Assembly (NCBI RefSeq): GCF_002093975.1
Contig: NZ_MSZZ01000033.1
Coordinates: 1-64,000 of the forward strand
DNA: 64,000 nt
From: Thermoactinospora rubra
GTDB taxonomy: Bacteria > Actinomycetota > Actinomycetes > Streptosporangiales > Streptosporangiaceae
Direction of reading: 5' to 3'
Position numbers and translations under genes: made by a program. Position 1 is the stretch's first letter; every line of letters starts with the position of its first letter. Shown here piece after piece: positions 1-8,150 of the stretch. A model generated the notes under the pieces. The model did not search any database and was not told the origin of the DNA. It saw nothing but the letters and a program-made list of their open reading frames with translations.

Positions 1-25
1 GGGCGGCCCCCCTTTCCTGTGTTAG

Positions 26-60
26 GGGGGCTACCCGGAGGGGGCGGCCCCCTTTTTTTT
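26..60 (+). terminator. Intrinsic terminator, repeat unit 1
   Basis: GGGGGC at 26-31 can pair with GCCCCC at 47-52, and eight T residues follow directly. It is the first of two near-identical terminators in a tandem repeat with a period of about 44 bases. It probably ends a gene left of the window; valS is the usual neighbour of folC in actinobacteria, but that gene is not visible here. Confidence 0.75.
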
Positions 61-69
61 CTGTGTGAG

Positions 70-100
70 GGGGGCTACCCGGAGGGGTGGCCCCCTTTTT
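70..100 (+). terminator. Intrinsic terminator, repeat unit 2
   Basis: GGGGGC at 70-75 pairs with GCCCCC at 90-95, followed by five T residues. The loop sequence CTACCCGGAG is shared with the unit before it, so this is a duplicated terminator and not an independent one. Confidence 0.7.
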
Positions 101-215
101 GTTGTGTCTGGACCCTGTCCGGCAGAAGGAAAGGTCCACGGATGAGCGGCGGTCCCTCGTCTGCGTTTCGGGCCTAAAAGGTGTTGACGTGCCCAGCCGT
201 ACCGGAATTCGGGAA

Positions 216-248
216 GCTGGGAACGCTCCCGCCAACGGCGTTCCCAGC
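216..248. other. 11-bp inverted repeat in the folC leader
   Basis: GCTGGGAACGC at 216-226 pairs perfectly with GCGTTCCCAGC at 238-248 around an 11-base loop. No T-run follows, so it is not a typical terminator. It lies 130 bases before the folC ribosome site and could be a leader structure; its role is unknown. Confidence 0.4.
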
Positions 249-380
249 CCAGCCTCAGCCTTGCCCAGGCGACAATGGCAGAGGGCGCTGCGAGCGCGCT
301 GGTGGCCGCTGTCCCGCCCCGCGCGTCGCCTCTATCCACACCTGGTCTTCAAGAGGAGATATCCACAGGAGGCAGTCGGC

Positions 381-1739
381 GTGTGCGAGGCTTCCCGCCA
401 GCTCAGTAGGGTTGGTTACGTGGACTTTCGTGCTGTCGAGCGCGCCATCATGGAGCGCGGTGTCGAGTGGGACTTCGAGCCGACCCTCGACCGGATCAAG
501 GTGTTGCTCGAACTACTCGGCGAGCCGCAGCGCGCCTACCCGATCATTCACATCGCGGGCACGAACGGCAAAACCAGCACCGCCCGGCTCACCGAGGCGC
601 TGCTGAGGGAGCGCAACCTGCGAGTGGGCCGCTACACCAGCCCTCACCTGGTGACGATGCGCGAGCGGATCGTCGTGGACGGCAAGCCGCTGAGCGAGGA
701 GCGCTTCGCCGAGCTGTATGAAGAGATCATCCCGTATGTCGAGATGACCGACGCCGGTGGCCGCCGGATCCAGTTCTTCGAGCTCCTCACGGCCATGGCG
801 TATGCCGGTTTCGCCGACGCTCCCGTGGACGTCGCGGTGATCGAGACGGGCATGGGCGGCTCCTGGGACGCGACGAACGCCGCCGACGGCACCGTGGCCG
901 TCATCACGCCCATCTCGCTCGACCACACCGACCGGCTGGGCAAGGACATCGCGTCCATCGCCGGGGAGAAGGCGGGGATCATCAAGCCCGGCGCGACGGC
1001 CATCTTGGCCCAGCAGGAGCTGGAGGCCGCGGAGGTGCTGATGCGCCGGGTGGCCGAGACCGGCGCCGTGGTCGCGCGAGAGGGGCTGGAGTTCGGCGTG
1101 ATGAGCCGCGAGGTCGCCATGGGCGGCCAGCTCCTCACCCTGCGCGGGCTCAAAGGCGTCTACGAGGAGGTCTACCTGCCGCTGTATGGGGCCCACCAGG
1201 CGAGCAACGCCGTGTGCGCGCTGGCCGCCGTGGAGGCGCTGACGGGCGGTGATGAGCCTCTCGACGTGGATCTGGTACGGCAGGCGTTCGCCACGGCCTC
1301 GTCGCCCGGACGGCTGGAGGTGGTACGGCGAGGCCCGACAGTCGTGATCGACGCCGCGCACAACCCCGGCGGCATGCAGGCGACGCTGGAGGGGCTGCAC
1401 GAGTCGTTCGACTTCACGAAGGTGATCGGGGTCGTCGCCGTCATGCGGGACAAGGACGTCGAGACGCTTCTGGAGCTGCTGGAGCCGGTGCTGGCGGAGA
1501 TCGTGGTGACGACGAACTCCTCGCCGCGGTCGATGCCCGCCGAGGAGCTGGGCGGGCTGGCCGAGGGGTTCTTCGGGGAGGAGCGCGTCCACGTGGTACC
1601 GCGGCTGGACGATGCCCTGGACAGGGGGATCGCGATCGCCGATGCGGAGGGCGAGTTCAGCGGCACCGGTGTGCTCGTGACCGGGTCCGTGGTGACTGCC
1701 GGGGATGCCAGGCTCTTGCTCAAGAAGGGCGAAGAGTGA
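381..1739 (+). CDS. folC: Bifunctional folylpolyglutamate synthase / dihydrofolate synthase
   Basis: ATP-dependent Mur-ligase-type enzyme that joins glutamate to dihydropteroate and extends the polyglutamate tail of folates in the cytoplasm. The P-loop HIAGTNGKTS is near residue 60, followed by TSPHL, ETGMGG and DATN motifs, and the C-terminal Mur domain carries DAAHNPGG. The GTG at 381 is chosen because AGGAGG at 367-372 stands 8 bases before it, giving 452 residues, normal for the family. A GTG at 420 is possible. The frame runs open further upstream, but that part has no folC-like sequence. DUF4233 usually follows closely; here it lies 860 bases away. Confidence 0.93.
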   Translation: MCEASRQLSRVGYVDFRAVERAIMERGVEWDFEPTLDRIKVLLELLGEPQRAYPIIHIAGTNGKTSTARLTEALLRERNLRVGRYTSPHLVTMRERIVVDGKPLSEERFAELYEEIIPYVEMTDAGGRRIQFFELLTAMAYAGFADAPVDVAVIETGMGGSWDATNAADGTVAVITPISLDHTDRLGKDIASIAGEKAGIIKPGATAILAQQELEAAEVLMRRVAETGAVVAREGLEFGVMSREVAMGGQLLTLRGLKGVYEEVYLPLYGAHQASNAVCALAAVEALTGGDEPLDVDLVRQAFATASSPGRLEVVRRGPTVVIDAAHNPGGMQATLEGLHESFDFTKVIGVVAVMRDKDVETLLELLEPVLAEIVVTTNSSPRSMPAEELGGLAEGFFGEERVHVVPRLDDALDRGIAIADAEGEFSGTGVLVTGSVVTAGDARLLLKKGEE

Positions 1740-2601
1740 TGGCGTCGGCGTGGAGTAGCGGGGTGCGCAGACCGCGGCGCGTGTGAGGCCATTGCGCGGC
1801 GCGTGAGGTCATCGTGTCGTGCGTAGGGTCATGCCCCGTGTCTGGTATGCAGTTGGGCGCGTGCCGTCACGTGCGTACCACCGTGTGGCGTGCCTGCGGA
1901 GGGCCGGTCATCGTGAGCGCGTGTTGATTGCGACCCGCCCGTCGGACGGCGGTGCGCCGGGCGTGAGAGTGGCGATCACTCAGGTGAGCCGTGAGCGGCT
2001 GTGGCGAGTGGGCCAGAGCGTTCCCGAGCCCAGAGCAACCCCAAGCCGATGGCAACCGGGGATGAGCCGTGGCCCCATCCAGGCGAGCAGGACGAAGAGC
2101 CGCGGCTCGTGAACCGCGGGGTCACCACGAACCGCGGGACCACGGGACGGAACACCAACGGGACGCCGATGAGATGGGGCGCTATCGGGACGGACAGGGG
2201 TCGGGGCCTGGCGCGACGACGGGAGTGGCAGGAGAGCGGGAGAGGATGGAGGTTGGCGGCTCGGTCAGCCGGCCCAACCGGTCCGGCTGGCCAACCGGTT
2301 CAACCGGTTCAGCCGGTTCAGCCAGCTCAGCCAGCCAGGCCAGAGCAGGGACCAGCTAAGCCAGAGCACGTGGCAGCCACGTCAGAACGGGGATCTGCTA
2401 AGCCAACGCAGGTGCCGGCCAAGCCAGAGCAGGCGCCAACTAAGCCAGAGCAGGTGCCAAGCCAGGCCAGCCCAATGGATCGACCAGACCAGAGCACAGA
2501 TCAGCCAGACCAGAGCAAGGGCCGCGCGAGCGGCACAATGAGGGCAGCCGCCTACAGGCGGCACCAAGCGGACGGCAAGCGGACGACATGGGTGGAAAGC
2601 T
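1740..2601. other. 862-bp stretch without a convincing gene
   Basis: No reading frame here has a ribosome site plus recognisable protein. Positions 1777-1835 hold three rough copies of a GCGTGAGGTCAT-like element, and 2281-2525 a larger repeat block. A long plus-strand frame runs open through the whole stretch into the MFS gene, but this reflects GC content. The separation of folC from its usual partner is unusual. Confidence 0.6.
2281..2525. repeat. Degenerate short repeats (CCGGTTCA and AAGCCAGAGCAG units)
   Basis: The block opens with three or four 9-base units of the CAACCGGTT type, then passes into 21-24-base units beginning AAGCCAGAGCAGG (near 2358, 2400, 2424 and 2445) and ends with GACCAGAGCA units. 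In one plus frame it would encode Pro/Glu/Gln-rich repeats, but no start signal supports translation. Confidence 0.65.
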
Positions 2602-2943
2602 ATGAAGTTCCAGGTCACACCGGGAATGCGGAGGCTGTGTGCGACCGTCCTCGGCATGGAGGCGATCGTGGCAGGCCTCGTCACCCCGGTGGCCATCACG
2701 GTCAACAAGGTCGCGCCGCCGCTCGCCGTGGCGGCGGGCGTAGGCGTCGCCGTGCTCTGCGTCGTGGTCGCGGGACTGCTCAAACGCCCATGGGCTTACG
2801 TCGCCGGCAGCCTCCTCCAGGTGGTCGCCATCGCGACAGGGTTGATCGTCCCCGCCATGTACTTCCTGGGGACGATCTTCGCAGCCCTGTGGATAACCGC
2901 GATTATCGTCGCTCGCCGTGTCGAGGGCGTGACTTCCCGCTAA
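2602..2943 (+). CDS. DUF4233 family membrane protein
   Basis: A 113-residue protein with three or four predicted membrane spans (about residues 10-32, 38-60, 66-90 and 92-108) and a short basic C-terminus. The pattern MRRLCATVLGMEAIV near the start and the late MYFLGTIFAALW motif match the DUF4233 family, which follows folC in many actinobacteria. Its function is unknown. A GGTGGAAAG stretch just before the ATG could serve as a ribosome site. The next gene starts 11 bases after the stop, suggesting co-transcription. Confidence 0.85.
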   Translation: MKFQVTPGMRRLCATVLGMEAIVAGLVTPVAITVNKVAPPLAVAAGVGVAVLCVVVAGLLKRPWAYVAGSLLQVVAIATGLIVPAMYFLGTIFAALWITAIIVARRVEGVTSR

Positions 2944-2954
2944 AGTCGGCCTAC

Positions 2955-4997
2955 ATGGCCGTCCCCCCGATTCAGCGGTCCCAGCAGGCGGCTGCCGCGG
3001 GACCCGGTGCCCGGTCCGCCTGGCACGCCTCGTCCGCGCTGTTCGACGTCGTCATCGCGCTGCTCGTCCTGGCCGTGCTGCCGCTGGCGATCCTCGCCAT
3101 CCCCAACACCGTCTCCGTGGTCGCCGACCTGCTGCCGCCGGACGTCGACCGGGTGGGGCTCATGCGCGCGCACGGCCTGTCCGTGCCCGCCACGATGCTG
3201 ACGGTGCCGCTGGCCGCCGTCGCCCTGCGCCGGTTGAAGGTGGCGCACGTCCTGGTCGGCGGTCTGGCGTTGCTGGCCGCGGCCGACGCGCTGGGAGGGT
3301 TCGCCGGGTCGACGTGGATGGTCGCCGTGCTGCGCGTGGTGCACGGCGTCGGCGCCGGGCTGCTGGTGCCCGCGACGCTCGTGGCCGTGTGGGACCGCGG
3401 GCCGTACCTGCGGGCGCTGTGGGCGGGCGTGCTCGCCGCGAGCCTCCTCACCGCGCAGGCGCTGGCCCTGTGGCCGCTCGACGGCGCCAAGAGCTGGCAG
3501 ATCACGCTGCAGCCGTACCCGCTGCTGACCGGCGTCGCGCTGGCCATGGCGGCCGCCTACCTGGTCCTGTGGGTCCTGCGCGGCGAGAGCGCCGCGCCCC
3601 GGCCGCGAGGCGTCGAGCGCAGCCGCCTGTCCCTGTCGGCCGTCCCCGCCGCGGGCATCGCCGCCCTGGCCATCGGCACCACCTACAGCGACTGGAGCGA
3701 GGGCCTGGTCGTGGTCGCCGCCCTCCTGTCCGTCGGGGCGCTGCTGGCGCTGGCCTCGATCGGCAACCGGGAGGGTCGCACGCTGGCGTACTCCACCGTC
3801 GCGGTCGGCGTGGTGCTGCTGCCGAGCGCCGCGCAGACGACCTACGTGGAGATGGGCGGGCTCGGCGGGCCGGGGCTGCGTGGCCTGTGGCAGCCGTTCC
3901 TGATCGCCGCCGTGCTCGCCGTGGCCGCCGCGATCCTGGTCGGGCGGTACGGCGCGGCCGACGCCAGATGGCCGGCCCCGCTGGGGCTGCTGGCCGTCGT
4001 GGCGGGGTTGTGCGTCGTCCGCATGGTGGTGCCGTCGCCTGCCGGCTGGCTGCTGGCCGTGCCGTTCGGGCTGCTGGCGGTGGGCGCGGCCGTGGCGTTG
4101 TCGGGTGCGATCAAGCAGGCCGGCGTCGGCGCCGCGCTGTTCGCGTTGACGCTGTGCTTCCCGGGGGTGCTGGCCGGGTACCTGCTCGGCACCGGCGTGC
4201 AGGTGAGCATGCTGCGCGCGGCGAGGGACGCCCAGCAGCTGGTCGACGGCTTCGTGGCCGCGCTCCACTCCTGGGCGCTGGTCGGCGGGTTCCTGGTCGT
4301 GGTGGTGATCGTCCTGTCGGCGCTGACCGCCCGCCGTTCCGAACGGGCGAAGCCGGACGGGGAGCCTCCGAAGGCCGGAGACGTGGAGGTCCAGGAGGCG
4401 TCGCGGACCGTGGAGAAGGAGGAGGCTCCTGTTCTCGCGGTGGCCGCCGTCGCGGGCGAGGCCCATCGCCCCGCGCAACCGCGGACCGACCAGAAGCCGG
4501 CCCACGAGCCAGCCCACGAGCCGATCCACCAGCCGGCCCGGGAGCCGGACCAGGAAACCTCCGGAGCAGTACGGCACGGCGTCTCGGATGGCGTCCCAGG
4601 TGGCGTCTTGGACGATGTCCCGGCGGAGGGCGTGAGCTCCGCGGCTGCCGGAGGCGACCCGTCGCCGAGCCGGCACCCAGGCGGGAAAGCGCCAGGGTCG
4701 GAGGCTCCCGACGCGCCGGCGGACCCTCAAGCCCCCGCGAAGCCGGCCGGCTTCCAGGATCCCGGCGAACCCGCCGCTCCCGAACCCGCCATCCCTGCAC
4801 CTGCCATACCAGAACCCGCCACCGCCTCGCCGTACCGGGAAACCGTCCGGCGGGAGGGCGGCGGCCCGGGTGAGGAGGAGGACGACGCCCCCACCGGAGA
4901 GGTGCCCAGGATCCCGGCTTCGGAGGACGGCGAGGCCGGCACCGGACCGGTTCCCGTCGTGCCGCCCCCGTCCCCCTCCCCCGAGGACAGGGCGTAG
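2955..4997 (+). CDS. MFS-like multispanning membrane protein with long disordered tail
   Basis: A 680-residue protein. Residues 1-460 hold about 12-14 hydrophobic spans with a motif like major-facilitator transporters (LRVVHGVGAGLLVPATL near residue 130). Residues 470-680 are a Pro/Glu/Ala-rich, presumably cytoplasmic tail with short repeats such as AHEPAHEP. The ATG at 2955 follows DUF4233 by 11 bases. The open frame extends far upstream, but that part is antisense-like and was excluded. Substrate is unknown. In related genomes an MFS gene at this place between folC/DUF4233 and ndk is common. Confidence 0.75.
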   Translation: MAVPPIQRSQQAAAAGPGARSAWHASSALFDVVIALLVLAVLPLAILAIPNTVSVVADLLPPDVDRVGLMRAHGLSVPATMLTVPLAAVALRRLKVAHVLVGGLALLAAADALGGFAGSTWMVAVLRVVHGVGAGLLVPATLVAVWDRGPYLRALWAGVLAASLLTAQALALWPLDGAKSWQITLQPYPLLTGVALAMAAAYLVLWVLRGESAAPRPRGVERSRLSLSAVPAAGIAALAIGTTYSDWSEGLVVVAALLSVGALLALASIGNREGRTLAYSTVAVGVVLLPSAAQTTYVEMGGLGGPGLRGLWQPFLIAAVLAVAAAILVGRYGAADARWPAPLGLLAVVAGLCVVRMVVPSPAGWLLAVPFGLLAVGAAVALSGAIKQAGVGAALFALTLCFPGVLAGYLLGTGVQVSMLRAARDAQQLVDGFVAALHSWALVGGFLVVVVIVLSALTARRSERAKPDGEPPKAGDVEVQEASRTVEKEEAPVLAVAAVAGEAHRPAQPRTDQKPAHEPAHEPIHQPAREPDQETSGAVRHGVSDGVPGGVLDDVPAEGVSSAAAGGDPSPSRHPGGKAPGSEAPDAPADPQAPAKPAGFQDPGEPAAPEPAIPAPAIPEPATASPYRETVRREGGGPGEEEDDAPTGEVPRIPASEDGEAGTGPVPVVPPPSPSPEDRA

Positions 4998-5093
4998 TCG
5001 CTCGAAACCGGGAATCCGCCGCGTGACGGTAAGCTTTCGGCGACGTCCCCGCGAGTTCTGTCGCGACCATGATCTGTCGAAGGAGAATCTCTC

Positions 5094-5504
5094 GTGTCCG
5101 AGCGCACTCTTGTCCTGATCAAGCCCGACGGGGTGAAGCGTGGGCTCATCGGTGACGTGATCGCCCGCGTGGAGCGCAAGGGCCTGAAGATCGTCGCGAT
5201 GGACCTGCGCACCCTCGACGTCGAGACCGCCAAGGCCCACTACGCCGAGCACGCCGAGAAGCCGTTTTTCGGCGAGCTCGTCGAGTTCATCACCTCCGGC
5301 CCGCTGGTCGCGATGGTCCTGGAGGGGCCGCGCGCCGTCGAGGCCTTCCGCGCGCTGGCCGGCGCCACCGACCCGGTGAAGTCCGCGCCCGGCACGATCC
5401 GCGGCGACCACGCCCTGGAGATCGGCGAGAACGTCGTCCACGGCTCCGACTCGCCGGAGTCCGCGGCCCGCGAGATCAAGATCTTCTTCCCGGACCGCTT
5501 CTAG
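5094..5504 (+). CDS. ndk: Nucleoside diphosphate kinase
   Basis: Transfers the gamma-phosphate of ATP to nucleoside diphosphates through a phospho-histidine in the cytoplasm. All hallmarks are present: RTLVLIKPDGVKRG at the start, and the active-site stretch GTIRGDHALEIGENVVHGSDS with His 117 in NVVHGSD. Length 136 residues is normal. The GTG start has AAGGAGA at 5080-5086, 7 bases upstream. A strong hairpin follows the gene, so it probably ends its own transcript. Confidence 0.97.
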   Translation: MSERTLVLIKPDGVKRGLIGDVIARVERKGLKIVAMDLRTLDVETAKAHYAEHAEKPFFGELVEFITSGPLVAMVLEGPRAVEAFRALAGATDPVKSAPGTIRGDHALEIGENVVHGSDSPESAAREIKIFFPDRF

Positions 5505-5591
5505 CCCGCGAAGGCCCGCGGACGCCCCGCGGCAGCCGAAAGCCCGCGACCCGCGGAAGATCCGCAACCGCAACAGGCGAAAGCCCCACCT

Positions 5592-5628
5592 CCGACCGGC
5601 TGGACCCGACCGTGGTCCAGCCGGTCGG
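5592..5628. terminator. 15-bp perfect hairpin after ndk
   Basis: CCGACCGGCTGGACC at 5592-5606 pairs with GGTCCAGCCGGTCGG at 5614-5628 around a 7-base loop. There is no T-run, as is common for actinobacterial terminators. It separates ndk from the mre operon. Confidence 0.75.
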
Positions 5629-5779
5629 TCGTCTGACCGCAAAGCGGTCACACCAGAGAAACGCCAAGATTTTTCTAGCGCCCTGGTGCTCATCGTCCTC
5701 ACGGGTGGGTACGTCACGTTACGATTCGAATGCGATCCGTATTCATTCGCGGACGACGTGACGGAAGGCCTCTTTCCCC

Positions 5780-6814
5780 ATGGGCAGCAAGCTCGCCTTT
5801 CTCGGCCGTGACATGGCGGTCGACCTCGGCACCGCCAACACGCTGGTGTACGTGCGCGGCCGCGGCATCGTGCTGAACGAACCGTCCGTGGTCGCCATCA
5901 ACACGGTGACCGGGAAGATCGTCGCGGTGGGCATCGAGGCCAAACGCATGATCGGCCGCACGCCCGGCAACGTCGTGGCGGTGCGCCCGCTGAAGGACGG
6001 CGTGATCGCCGACTTCGACGTCACCGAGCGAATGCTGCGGTATTTCATCCAGCGCGTCCACAAGCGCCGCCACTTCGCCAAGCCGCGCATCATCATCGCC
6101 GTCCCCAGCGGCATCACCGGGGTGGAGCAGCGGGCCGTCAAGGAGGCCGGCTATCAGGCGGGCGCCAGGAAGGTGTACATCATCGAGGAGCCCATGGCCG
6201 CGGCGCTGGGCGCCGGCCTGCCGGTGCACGAGCCGACGGGCAACATGGTCGTCGACATCGGCGGCGGCACCACCGAGGTGGCGATCATCTCGATGGGCGG
6301 GGTGGTGACGAGCCAGTCGATCAGGGTCGGCGGCGACGAGCTCGACCAGGCAGTGATCGCCTACGCCAAGAAGGAGTTCTCGCTCATGCTGGGCGAGCGC
6401 ACGGCCGAGGAGATCAAGATGGCGATCGGCTCGGCGTGCGAGACCGGTGAGGACTGCCACGCCGAGATCCGGGGCCGTGACCTGGTGAGCGGCCTGCCGA
6501 AGACGATCGTGGTGTCGGCCGAGGAGATACGCAAGGCCACCGAGGAGCCGGTCAACGCCATCGTCGACGCCGTCAAGACCACGCTCGACAAGTGCCCGCC
6601 CGAGCTGTCCGGCGACCTCATGGACCGCGGCATCGCGCTGACCGGCGGCGGCGCGCTGCTGAAGGGCATGGACGAGCGGCTGAAGATGGAGACGGGCATG
6701 CCCGTCCACCTCGTCGACAACGCGCTCGACTCGGTCGCGCTGGGCTCGGGCCGGTGCGTGGAGGAGTTCGAGGCGTTGCAGCAGGTCCTGGTTCCGGAGT
6801 CGCGCACCTCATGA
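5780..6814 (+). CDS. mreB: Rod shape-determining protein MreB
   Basis: Actin-like ATPase that forms membrane-bound filaments guiding wall synthesis. Residues 1-344 match the family length. Nucleotide-binding signatures are visible: DLGTANTLVY near residue 14, the phosphate-2 loop DIGGGTTEVAII near 157, and LTGGGALLKGM near 287. The ATG at 5780 has only a weak GAAGG site 11 bases before it. It overlaps mreC by ATGA. In sporulating actinomycetes the mre cluster serves spore-wall thickening more than tip growth (family knowledge). Confidence 0.96.
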   Translation: MGSKLAFLGRDMAVDLGTANTLVYVRGRGIVLNEPSVVAINTVTGKIVAVGIEAKRMIGRTPGNVVAVRPLKDGVIADFDVTERMLRYFIQRVHKRRHFAKPRIIIAVPSGITGVEQRAVKEAGYQAGARKVYIIEEPMAAALGAGLPVHEPTGNMVVDIGGGTTEVAIISMGGVVTSQSIRVGGDELDQAVIAYAKKEFSLMLGERTAEEIKMAIGSACETGEDCHAEIRGRDLVSGLPKTIVVSAEEIRKATEEPVNAIVDAVKTTLDKCPPELSGDLMDRGIALTGGGALLKGMDERLKMETGMPVHLVDNALDSVALGSGRCVEEFEALQQVLVPESRTS

Positions 6815-7692
6815 GGGACACGCGCCGCGCCCGGCTGATCCTCGGACTGCTGCTGACGGCGGCGCTCGTGATCCTGACCGTCGACCACCGCACGGGCGTC
6901 GGCTCGCCGCTGGAGCCCCTGCGCGCGGGCGGGTCCTGGCTGTTCGGTACGGCGGAGCGGTTCGGCGCGTCGGTGGTGCGCCCCGTGGGCGAGTTCTTCG
7001 GCATGCTGGCCGACGCCCCGCGGGCGCACGAGCAGATCAAGCGGCTGGAGGCCGACAACGCCCGGCTGCGGCGCGACCTGGTGACCAGCCAGCTCGACCG
7101 GAGGCGGTCCACGCAGCTGGAGAGGATGCTGGGGCTGGCGAGCCTGGGCCGCTACACCGTGGTGCCGGCGAACGTGGTGGCCCGCCGCGGCCATCCGGGG
7201 TTCGAGGACGCCGTGGAGATCGACGCGGGCGCCGACGACGGCGTTCGCAGGGACATGACGGTCCTCAACGGCCAGGGCCTGGTGGGCCGGGTCGTGCAGG
7301 TGTCGGCGACGACCTCCACGGTGGTACTGCTCAGCGATCCGGCCTCCGCCGCCGGGGCCCGGCTGGTGGACGGCGACGAGATCGGCGTGGTCAACGGCGT
7401 GGGTGACGGGGGGCGCCTGGTGCGCTTCCGGCTGCTGGACTCCACCGCGTCGCTGTCGCCGGGGTTGCGGCTGGTGAGCTTCGGCTCGCACAAGGGCACG
7501 CCGTACGTGCCGGGGGTGCCGATCGGGGTGATCGAGCGGGTCGAGGCCACGCCCGGCGAGCTCACCAGGATCGCGTACGCCAGGCCGTACGCCGACCTGA
7601 CGGCCCTGGACGTGGTGGGCGTGGTGGTGGGCGGGCCCAGGCGGGACCCGCGCGGCGCGCTGCTGCCCGACGAGGCGAGGACGCAGCCGTGA
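6811..7692 (+). CDS. mreC: Rod shape-determining protein MreC
   Basis: Membrane-anchored scaffold linking MreB, MreD and the wall enzymes. It has one N-terminal membrane span (about residues 7-24), a coiled coil (about 70-100, EQIKRLEADNARLRRDL) and the MreC beta domain (about 115-280). Length 293 residues. The ATG at 6811 overlaps the mreB stop by four bases, so translation is probably coupled. The C-terminus is a short charged tail. Confidence 0.94.
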   Translation: MRDTRRARLILGLLLTAALVILTVDHRTGVGSPLEPLRAGGSWLFGTAERFGASVVRPVGEFFGMLADAPRAHEQIKRLEADNARLRRDLVTSQLDRRRSTQLERMLGLASLGRYTVVPANVVARRGHPGFEDAVEIDAGADDGVRRDMTVLNGQGLVGRVVQVSATTSTVVLLSDPASAAGARLVDGDEIGVVNGVGDGGRLVRFRLLDSTASLSPGLRLVSFGSHKGTPYVPGVPIGVIERVEATPGELTRIAYARPYADLTALDVVGVVVGGPRRDPRGALLPDEARTQP

Positions 7693-8150
7693 TCGCGGCG
7701 CTGACCGTGGTGGCGGCCATCCTGCTCCAGGTGACGGTCGTCAACCGGGTGCCGCTGCCGGGGGGCGGCGGGCCGGATCTGGTCCTGCTGGCGGTGGTGG
7801 GGCTGGCGCTGACGCGCGGCCCCGTGACGGGCGCGGTGATCGGGTTCTGCGCCGGGCTGCTGACCGATCTGGCGCCGCCGACCGCGCACGTGGCGGGGCA
7901 GTATGCGTTCGTCTTCGCCGCCGTCGGCTTCCTGGCGGGGCGGGGCGTGCGCGGCATGGTGCCGACCGTGGTCGTCTGTGTGCTGGTGGCGCCCCTGCTG
8001 GCCGCGGCCATCGGCGGCCTGATCGGCGACCCGCGCGTCACGCCGGACGTGCTGGTCAGGTCCCTGCCGGCGAGCGCCGTCTACACCCTCCTGCTGGCGC
8101 CGCCGACCGTGTGGCTGGTCACCCGGGTCCATCGGAGGTACAGGGCGTGA
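7689..8150 (+). CDS. mreD: Rod shape-determining protein MreD
   Basis: A 153-residue integral membrane protein with about five spans, the expected form for MreD. The GTG at 7689 overlaps the mreC stop (GTGA), and the mrdA GTG overlaps its own stop. Sequence conservation in this family is low; the assignment rests on topology, the N-terminal LLQVTVVNRVPLPGGGGPDLVLL pattern (seen in parts) and position between mreC and the PBP2 gene. Confidence 0.9.
   Translation: MIAALTVVAAILLQVTVVNRVPLPGGGGPDLVLLAVVGLALTRGPVTGAVIGFCAGLLTDLAPPTAHVAGQYAFVFAAVGFLAGRGVRGMVPTVVVCVLVAPLLAAAIGGLIGDPRVTPDVLVRSLPASAVYTLLLAPPTVWLVTRVHRRYRA

Larger units (their letters stand above)
1..108. repeat. GC-rich tandem repeat, period about 44 bp
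   Basis: Two full units and a partial third share the order G-run, CTACCCGGAG, GGCGGCCCCC, T-run, CTGTGTG. Unit boundaries are roughly 1-40, 41-84 and 85-108. The array carries the two terminators listed separately and may continue left of the window. Confidence 0.75.

Noticed and set aside
87..380. folC start at 87
   Set aside because: It would begin inside the terminator repeats and add about 98 residues unlike the family; the GTG at 381 has a perfect ribosome site.
2001..2954. N-terminal extension of the MFS-like protein by over 300 residues
   Set aside because: The frame runs open but reads as Arg/Gly-rich antisense-like sequence over the DUF4233 gene, without ribosome site; the ATG at 2955 right after DUF4233 is convincing.
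5727..5749. Operator-like CGAATG/CATTCG pair before mreB
   Set aside because: Only 6-bp arms in a region of ordinary composition; not distinguishable from chance.
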